This document shows, piece after piece, positions 1-2,919 of a DNA stretch of 5,162 nucleotides. Source of the stretch: Candidatus Odyssella thessalonicensis (lineage in GTDB: Bacteria > Pseudomonadota > Alphaproteobacteria > Bin65); contig SBBV01000450.1 in assembly GCA_005240015.1 (NCBI GenBank), forward strand, positions 1-5,162, in the 5' to 3' direction. The notes under the pieces are model-generated. The model saw only the letters and a program-made list of their open reading frames with translations, had not been told where the DNA came from and did not search any database. The stretch's first letter is position 1. The number at the start of each line of letters is the position of its first letter. The position numbers and the translations under genes were made by a program.

Positions 1-242
1 GATACATGAGGCGCATCGCCATCGCGCGCGCGGTCATCAACCGGCCGAGCCTGCTCCTGGCCGACGAGCCCACCGGCAACGTCGACGACGCCATGGCGAT
101 GCGCCTCATGTATCTGTTCGAGGAGCTGAACCGCATGGGCACGACGGTGGTGATCGCCACGCACAACGAGAACCTCGTCAGCAAATTTGACTATCCGCGC
201 CTGCTGCTCGCCAACGGCATGCTCGCCCAGGACGGCCCGTGA
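1..242 (+). CDS. ftsE: FtsE, cell-division ABC transporter ATP-binding protein (3' part only)
   Basis: This is the C-terminal third of FtsE, the cytoplasmic ATPase that pairs with FtsX at the divisome and couples ATP hydrolysis to septal peptidoglycan remodelling. The window opens inside the gene, just after the position of the ABC signature, so the Walker A and most of the signature are missing. The visible frame reads RRIAIARAVINRPSLLL, then the Walker B/D-loop ADEPTGNVD (catalytic Glu codon at 66-68), then the H-loop ATHNE (His codon at 162-164). ADEPTGN followed by a short C-terminus ending at TGA 240-242 is typical of FtsE rather than of larger ABC ATPases. An ATG at 6 is internal to the domain and is not the start. 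One oddity is Tyr-Met-Arg-Arg where FtsE usually has Glu-Gln-Gln-Arg after the signature glycines. The stop overlaps the ftsX start by 4 bp (GTGA), implying translational coupling. The identity is well supported by the ftsX downstream. Confidence 0.93.
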   Translation, partial: YMRRIAIARAVINRPSLLLADEPTGNVDDAMAMRLMYLFEELNRMGTTVVIATHNENLVSKFDYPRLLLANGMLAQDGP

Positions 243-1144
243 CCGCGTTCATGCGCCTCGCCCCGTTCCGCCATCCGTCCGACATCCCGCTCGATCGCGA
301 TCCCGCCGCGCGCACGTTGCCCTGGATCATCGCGGTGATGGCGTTTCTCGCCACCATCGCGCTCGCCGGCGCCATCTTGTTGAACGGCGTGATCGTGCGC
401 TGGAGCAACAGCCTGACCGGCACGCTCACGATCCAGCTGCCCGCCGCCGCCGGCGCCGACGAGACCGAGCAGCGCATCAAGCGCGTGGTGGCGCTGCTGC
501 GCGACCAGCCCGGCATCGCGCGCGTCCGCGTGCTTTCCGCAGGCGAATCCGCGGCGCTGGTCGAGCCCTGGCTCGGCCGCGGCGCCGCCGCGATCGGCCT
601 GCCGCTGCCGCGGCTCATCGATGTGGGCCTCGCCGACGGCGCGCGCGTCGACCTCGCCGATCTTCGGAAGCGCGTCGAGGCGGCGGCACCCGACGCCACC
701 GTCGAAGAGCATCAGAAATGGCTCGATGAGATGATCGGCGTGATCCGCTGGGGCTGGCGGCTCGCGCTCGTCATCGTCGTGCTGATCTTCTTCGCCGCGG
801 GCATGACGATCGTGTTCGCGATGCGCACCAGTCTCCGCATCCACCGCAACGTCACCGACGTGCTGCATCTGATCGGCGCGCGCGACCAATACATCGCCGA
901 GCAGTTCCAGAGGCACGCATTCCGCCTGGGCCTCCTGGGCGGCCTCGTCGGCGCCGGGTTCGCGGCGCTGGTCATCATCGGCCTGGAGCGCGTGCTGGCG
1001 AAGGTGGAGACGCTGCAGGCCATGCATCTCGAGCTGCCGTTCTGGGCGTGGGCGATCCTGGCGCTGGTGCCGCCGGCGGCGGCGCTGCTCGCGGCCGTGG
1101 CCGCGCGGTATACCGTGCTGCGCGGCCTCGCTAGAATGATGTGA
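239..1144 (+). CDS. ftsX: FtsX, cell-division ABC transporter permease
   Basis: A complete 301-residue FtsX, close to the usual length of about 300. It is the inner-membrane partner of FtsE and in known systems transmits ATP hydrolysis across the membrane to control periplasmic cell-wall hydrolases. The layout is the FtsX pattern. There is a cytoplasmic N-terminus, TM1 at about 27-52, a periplasmic domain at about 53-170, then TM2 (about 172-197), TM3 (about 225-250) and TM4 (about 268-292). The segment DVLHLIGARDQYIAEQF (about 207-223), between TM2 and TM3, is the family's conserved cytoplasmic loop. The start is GTG 239, inside the ftsE stop region (GTGA). An in-frame ATG at codon 5 (251-253) is an alternative start that would remove the overlap. 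The periplasmic domain has no cysteine or metal-site motif that I can see. The hydrolase or activator it controls is not encoded in the window. Confidence 0.94.
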   Translation: MTAFMRLAPFRHPSDIPLDRDPAARTLPWIIAVMAFLATIALAGAILLNGVIVRWSNSLTGTLTIQLPAAAGADETEQRIKRVVALLRDQPGIARVRVLSAGESAALVEPWLGRGAAAIGLPLPRLIDVGLADGARVDLADLRKRVEAAAPDATVEEHQKWLDEMIGVIRWGWRLALVIVVLIFFAAGMTIVFAMRTSLRIHRNVTDVLHLIGARDQYIAEQFQRHAFRLGLLGGLVGAGFAALVIIGLERVLAKVETLQAMHLELPFWAWAILALVPPAAALLAAVAARYTVLRGLARMM

Positions 1145-1160
1145 GCCCCGTCCCCGCATC

Positions 1161-1838
1161 GTGATGGCCCGCATCGATCCCCGTACCGCCCGTTCGCGCG
1201 GCTTCGTCGAGCCGGCGCGCCGGCCCGGTGCGCTGATGCAGCTCATGCTGTTCGTCTGGTTCCTCGTCCGCTTCGTCGTGGCGGGCGCGCTGACGGCCGC
1301 GTTCCTGGGCCTCGTGGCACTCATCTGGTTCGGCGTCACGATGCCCGAGGCGCCCGACGAACCCGAGGCCAAGACCGACGCCATCGTCGTCTTGACCGGA
1401 CCGGGCGGACGGCTGGAGCCGGCCTATGCGCTGCTGCAAAAGGGCCTTTCCAACCGCATGTTCGTCACCGGCGTCTACCAGCGGCTCAGCAAGCCCGAGC
1501 TTCTGAAGCTGCTCGGCGATCCGCCGCCGGAGCTGGCGGCGCGCATCGAGCTCGGCTATCGCGCCCTCCACACGCGCGGCAATGCCGGCGAAACCGCGGC
1601 CTGGTTCAACAGCCAGAACATGAAATCGATGCGCCTCGTGACCGGCAACTACCACATGCGGCGGAGCGTGCTGCTGTTCCGGCGCGCCTTGCCCGATGCG
1701 CGCATCCTCGCGCATCCGGTCCCGCGCAAGGGGCTCGGGCCGCGCGATTGGTGGACCCAGAAGGAGGGCGCGCGCGACCTCGCGCTGGAGCTCGGGAAGC
1801 TCTTCGCGGCATTCTTCTACATTCCCGTCGGCTCCTGA
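1161..1838 (+). CDS. YdcF/SanA/ElyC-family (DUF218) membrane-anchored protein
   Basis: A 225-residue protein of the DUF218 superfamily, which includes E. coli YdcF, SanA and ElyC. Members are linked to envelope integrity, and ElyC to peptidoglycan and lipid-carrier metabolism, but the biochemical activity is unsettled. An Arg-rich N-terminus is followed by one hydrophobic segment (about 28-60), predicted to anchor the domain in the inner membrane. The domain itself starts at DAIVVLTGPGGRLEPAYAL (about 73-91). It continues with a strand-turn FVTGV (101-105), the variable-loop signature TRGNAGETA (138-146; family motif normally N-T-x-E-N) and LVTGNYHMRRSVLLF (159-173), where His165 fits the conserved Y-H position. 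GTG 1161 and ATG 1164 are adjacent start candidates and I cannot choose between them; no strong Shine-Dalgarno is visible. The gene follows ftsX by 16 nt and precedes plsC by 10 nt, so it is almost certainly cotranscribed with an envelope operon. The family is clear and the function is inferred only from context. Confidence 0.88.
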   Translation: MMARIDPRTARSRGFVEPARRPGALMQLMLFVWFLVRFVVAGALTAAFLGLVALIWFGVTMPEAPDEPEAKTDAIVVLTGPGGRLEPAYALLQKGLSNRMFVTGVYQRLSKPELLKLLGDPPPELAARIELGYRALHTRGNAGETAAWFNSQNMKSMRLVTGNYHMRRSVLLFRRALPDARILAHPVPRKGLGPRDWWTQKEGARDLALELGKLFAAFFYIPVGS

Positions 1839-1848
1839 GACCGGCCGG

Positions 1849-2592
1849 ATGGCCTTCTTCCGCTCCACCGTCTTCTGGATTGCGGCCACGCTGTTCACGC
1901 TGGGGATCGCGATCGCGGCGCTGCCGACGCTGTTCTTCCACCGCGATGTCACCTATCGCTGGTGCCGGTTCTGGGCGCGCTCGCTCCTGTGGCTGATGCG
2001 CGCCGTCTGCGGCCTCGACTATCGCGTGGTGGGTCTCGCCGCGGTGCCGCCGGGCCCGCTGATCTTCGCGCTGAAGCACCAGAGTGCCTGGGAGACGATC
2101 GCATTCCCGGCACTGGCGCCGCCGATCTCCGGCGTCTTGAAGCGCGAGCTGCTCATGATCCCGGTCTATGGCTGGTACATGCGGCGGCTCGGCATGGTGC
2201 CGATCGACCGGCGTGCCGCCGGCGCCGCGATCCGCGAAATGCTGCGCCGGGCCAAGGACGAAGCCGCGCGCGGGCGTTCGATCATGATCATGCCCGAAGG
2301 CACGCGCCTGCCGCCCGGGCGCACCGGCCGCTATCACCCGGGTGTCGCCGCGCTCTACACCGTGCTCGGTCTTCCGGTGGTGCCGGTGGCCCTCAACTCG
2401 GGCCTCTACTGGAGCCGGCGCAGCCTCCTGCTCCGGCCCGGCACCGTCACGATGGAGTTCCTGCTGCCGCTCGCACCCGGGCTCGAGCGCAAGGAATTCA
2501 TGAGCCAGCTGCAGGAGCGCATCGAAACCGCGGCCGAGCGCCTGCGATTGGAGGCGCTCAAGCAAATCGCGCCGGCCGAGCCGGCCGCCTGA
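1849..2592 (+). CDS. plsC: PlsC-like 1-acyl-sn-glycerol-3-phosphate acyltransferase
   Basis: A 247-residue lysophosphatidic acid acyltransferase, the expected size for bacterial PlsC. It would acylate the sn-2 position of 1-acyl-glycerol-3-phosphate at the inner membrane to give phosphatidic acid. A hydrophobic N-terminus (about 7-28, possibly a second stretch at 42-52) precedes the family blocks. Block I is KHQSAWE (76-82, catalytic His77), followed by LKRELLMIPVYGWYM (97-111) and GMVPIDR (115-121). Next come IMPEGTR (147-153), the glycerol-phosphate-binding block, and LPVVPVALNSG (175-185). Block I is H-x4-E instead of the textbook H-x4-D; I recall this variant from other proteobacterial PlsCs. 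I chose ATG 1849, 10 nt after the upstream stop, because the open frame further upstream (from 1696) is Arg/Ser-rich, overlaps the DUF218 gene and matches nothing in PlsC. The start context lacks a strong Shine-Dalgarno, so translation may depend on the preceding gene. The acyl-donor type (acyl-ACP or acyl-CoA) cannot be read from the sequence. Confidence 0.92.
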   Translation: MAFFRSTVFWIAATLFTLGIAIAALPTLFFHRDVTYRWCRFWARSLLWLMRAVCGLDYRVVGLAAVPPGPLIFALKHQSAWETIAFPALAPPISGVLKRELLMIPVYGWYMRRLGMVPIDRRAAGAAIREMLRRAKDEAARGRSIMIMPEGTRLPPGRTGRYHPGVAALYTVLGLPVVPVALNSGLYWSRRSLLLRPGTVTMEFLLPLAPGLERKEFMSQLQERIETAAERLRLEALKQIAPAEPAA

Positions 2593-2604
2593 GCGGGCGC
2601 CGGC
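2580..2604 (+). terminator. Possible weak hairpin at the plsC stop
   Basis: GCCGGC at 2580-2585 pairs with GCCGGC at 2599-2604. Two further C-G pairs form across a 2x2 internal loop, with the plsC stop codon in the apical loop. No run of T follows (ACTGCCGATTTCTG), so this is a poor intrinsic terminator. It may act only as a 3' stabilising hairpin, or be incidental in GC-rich DNA. Confidence 0.2.
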
Positions 2605-2633
2605 ACTGCCGATTTCTGTGCATAATGTCGGGG

Positions 2634-2650
2634 ATTTCACACATTGAAAT
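2634..2650. repeat. 17-bp inverted repeat ATTTCA-N5-TGAAAT
   Basis: A perfect dyad with 6-bp arms, ATTTCA at 2634-2639 and TGAAAT at 2645-2650, around CACAT. It lies in an A/T-rich patch about 64 bp upstream of the predicted -35 at 2714. The size and symmetry suit a homodimeric helix-turn-helix regulator, but I do not recognise it as a named operator. It could also be chance in locally AT-rich sequence. Confidence 0.35.
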
Positions 2651-2669
2651 GGAACTTTCTCGGATCTGC

Positions 2670-2686
2670 CAAAACTCGGCAAAACT
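2670..2686. repeat. Tandem direct repeat CAAAACT, 10-bp period
   Basis: CAAAACT occurs at 2670-2676 and again at 2680-2686, separated by CGG. Both copies fall on the same face of the helix, roughly 65-80 bp upstream of the likely transcription start near 2750. This is a position typical of activator sites. I assign no regulator. Confidence 0.35.
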
Positions 2687-2687
2687 G

Positions 2688-2713
2688 CGCTGCGCCGCCG
2701 GCAAGCAGCGGCG
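2688..2713 (+). other. Alternative GC hairpins just upstream of the nrdJ promoter
   Basis: Two mutually exclusive 6-bp stems are possible. CGCTGC (2688-2693) can pair with GCAGCG (2705-2710), or CGCCGC (2693-2698) with GCGGCG (2708-2713). The sequence after them is TTGACTTGTC, with no T-tract, so it is not a clean intrinsic terminator. It abuts the -35 element and could slow read-through from plsC or be incidental. Confidence 0.2.
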
Positions 2714-2743
2714 TTGACTTGTCGCCGCGGTTTGGAACAAAAT
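2714..2743 (+). promoter_or_regulatory. Predicted sigma70-type promoter for nrdJ
   Basis: TTGACT at 2714-2719 matches the -35 consensus at 5 of 6 positions. After an 18-bp spacer, CAAAAT at 2738-2743 matches the -10 at 4 of 6, including the key A and T at positions 2 and 6. Transcription would start near 2750, giving a leader of about 165 nt before nrdJ. This is the best promoter-like pair in the gap. The -10 lies inside the LexA-like motif at 2735-2749, the geometry expected for repression. Confidence 0.5.
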
Positions 2744-2749
2744 GTGTAC
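2735..2749. promoter_or_regulatory. LexA-like operator, GAAC-N7-GTAC
   Basis: GAAC (2735-2738), seven bases AAAATGT, then GTAC (2746-2749). The alphaproteobacterial LexA operator is a direct repeat GAAC-N7-GAAC (GTTC-N7-GTTC on the other strand). This site matches 7 of the 8 specified bases and has the AT-rich middle seen in many real sites. It overlaps the -10 hexamer. The single mismatch and the short motif make a chance match possible. A poorer relative, GAAC-N7-GATC, occurs at 2652-2666. Confidence 0.35.
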
Positions 2750-2756
2750 GATCCGT

Positions 2757-2775
2757 GGGCGGCCCCGGCCGGCCC
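2757..2775 (+). other. GC-rich leader hairpin
   Basis: GGGC (2757-2760) and GGCC (2761-2764) can pair with GGCC (2767-2770) and GCCC (2772-2775), leaving G2771 bulged; the tight loop probably opens one pair. It would sit within the first 30 nt of the transcript if the start is near 2750. Only CTTAAC-type sequence follows, not a T-run. A 5' stabilising or pausing role is possible, with no direct support. Confidence 0.3.
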
Positions 2776-2785
2776 TTAACGGCGC

Positions 2786-2825
2786 TCAGGTATCGCGAGG
2801 ACGATAAGGAATGATGGGAGCCTGA
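2786..2825 (+). other. Nested leader fold around a ribosome-binding sequence
   Basis: TATCG (2791-2795) pairs with CGATA (2802-2806) over a six-base loop. Directly outside it, TCAGG (2786-2790) pairs with CCTGA (2821-2825). The 5' side is therefore one continuous 10-nt arm, while the 3' side has a 14-nt bulge (2807-2820) holding the purine-rich GGGAG that precedes the short ORF at 2827. This could modulate access to that site. The fold is hand-drawn and unscored. Confidence 0.25.
2816..2820 (+). promoter_or_regulatory. Shine-Dalgarno for the short upstream ORF
   Basis: GGGAG, six bases before ATG 2827, is a well-placed ribosome-binding site. It is the main reason to take the short ORF seriously. 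Confidence 0.35.
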
Positions 2826-2826
2826 T

Positions 2827-2919
2827 ATGTGCGCGTGGGCGCTGCAATTGATCGCGAACCGCTTCGTATCTAAATTGTTCTATCCTGCACGAATGAGAGC
2901 ACGAGGAGTTGGCCGGTGA
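2827..2919 (+). CDS. Possible 30-residue leader ORF overlapping the nrdJ start
   Basis: ATG 2827 opens a 30-codon frame ending at TGA 2917-2919, which overlaps the nrdJ GTG (2916-2918) as GTGA. The same junction type joins ftsE to ftsX in this window. The peptide begins MCAWALQLIANRF and ends in an Arg-rich segment (PARMRARGVGR), so it looks like a short amphipathic, basic peptide. A Shine-Dalgarno (GGGAG) sits six bases upstream. If translated, ribosomes finishing it would be placed at the nrdJ start, which also has its own Shine-Dalgarno inside this ORF. I recognise no family, and it may simply be leader sequence that happens to be open. It contains A/T-ending codons (GTA, TCT, AAA, TAT, CCT) atypical of the operon upstream, which argues against a long-conserved protein. 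Confidence 0.25.
   Translation: MCAWALQLIANRFVSKLFYPARMRARGVGR
2904..2908 (+). promoter_or_regulatory. Shine-Dalgarno of nrdJ, fixing its GTG start
   Basis: AGGAG lies seven bases before GTG 2916, near-ideal spacing. Upstream in the nrdJ frame a TAA occurs at 2871-2873, and no ATG, GTG or TTG lies between it and 2916, so GTG 2916 is the only standard start available. Confidence 0.8.

Larger units (their letters stand above)
2593..2915. other. 323-nt intergenic regulatory region between plsC and nrdJ
   Basis: This is the only gap of note in the window. It contains no protein-coding gene of normal size and no RNA gene that I recognise. It has several A/T-rich patches (for example 2607-2660 and 2863-2895) that stand out from the GC-rich genes. 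In order it holds the hairpin at the plsC stop, a 17-bp dyad at 2634-2650 and a CAAAACT direct repeat at 2670-2686. These are followed by alternative hairpins at 2688-2713, a promoter at 2714-2743, a LexA-like site at 2735-2749 and a leader hairpin at 2757-2775. A nested fold at 2786-2825 and a short upstream ORF from 2827 complete it. A cobalamin riboswitch would be a natural guess before a B12-dependent enzyme, but I cannot find its conserved B12 box. Confidence 0.7.

Noticed and set aside
191..1384. A 397-codon open frame on the minus strand across ftsX and the start of the DUF218 gene
   Set aside because: Its product is a low-complexity Arg/Ala/Asp/His-rich sequence with no recognisable fold. 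It is antisense to a clear ftsX and is the usual artefact of high-GC codon usage.
1696..1848. In-frame upstream extension of plsC (51 codons)
   Set aside because: It overlaps the DUF218 coding sequence, is Arg/Ser-rich shadow sequence, and would make PlsC abnormally long. ATG 1849 gives a normal hydrophobic N-terminus.
1606..2682. A 358-codon minus-strand open frame across plsC
   Set aside because: Antisense to a well-supported plsC, Arg/Gly/Pro-rich, no family features, and no promoter or Shine-Dalgarno suggesting expression.
2634..2745. NrdR boxes, expected before many reductase genes
   Set aside because: Neither the dyad at 2634 nor the CAAAATGTGT stretch near 2738 fits the paired 16-bp NrdR palindrome, and the pair spacing typical of NrdR regulation is absent.
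2811..2825. Four-codon ORF ATG ATG GGA GCC TGA
   Set aside because: The AAGGA before it is too close to the start codon for efficient initiation, and there is no evidence for a functional tetrapeptide.
2848..2876. Second promoter TTGATC-N17-TAAATT close to nrdJ
   Set aside because: Each hexamer matches consensus at only 4 of 6 positions. It is weaker than the pair at 2714-2743 and lies in an AT-rich patch where such matches arise by chance.
2593..2915. Cobalamin riboswitch before the B12-dependent nrdJ
   Set aside because: No B12-box-like GCCACTG core with the flanking conserved elements is visible; GGCACTG at 2601-2607 is only a partial resemblance and lies upstream of the predicted promoter.
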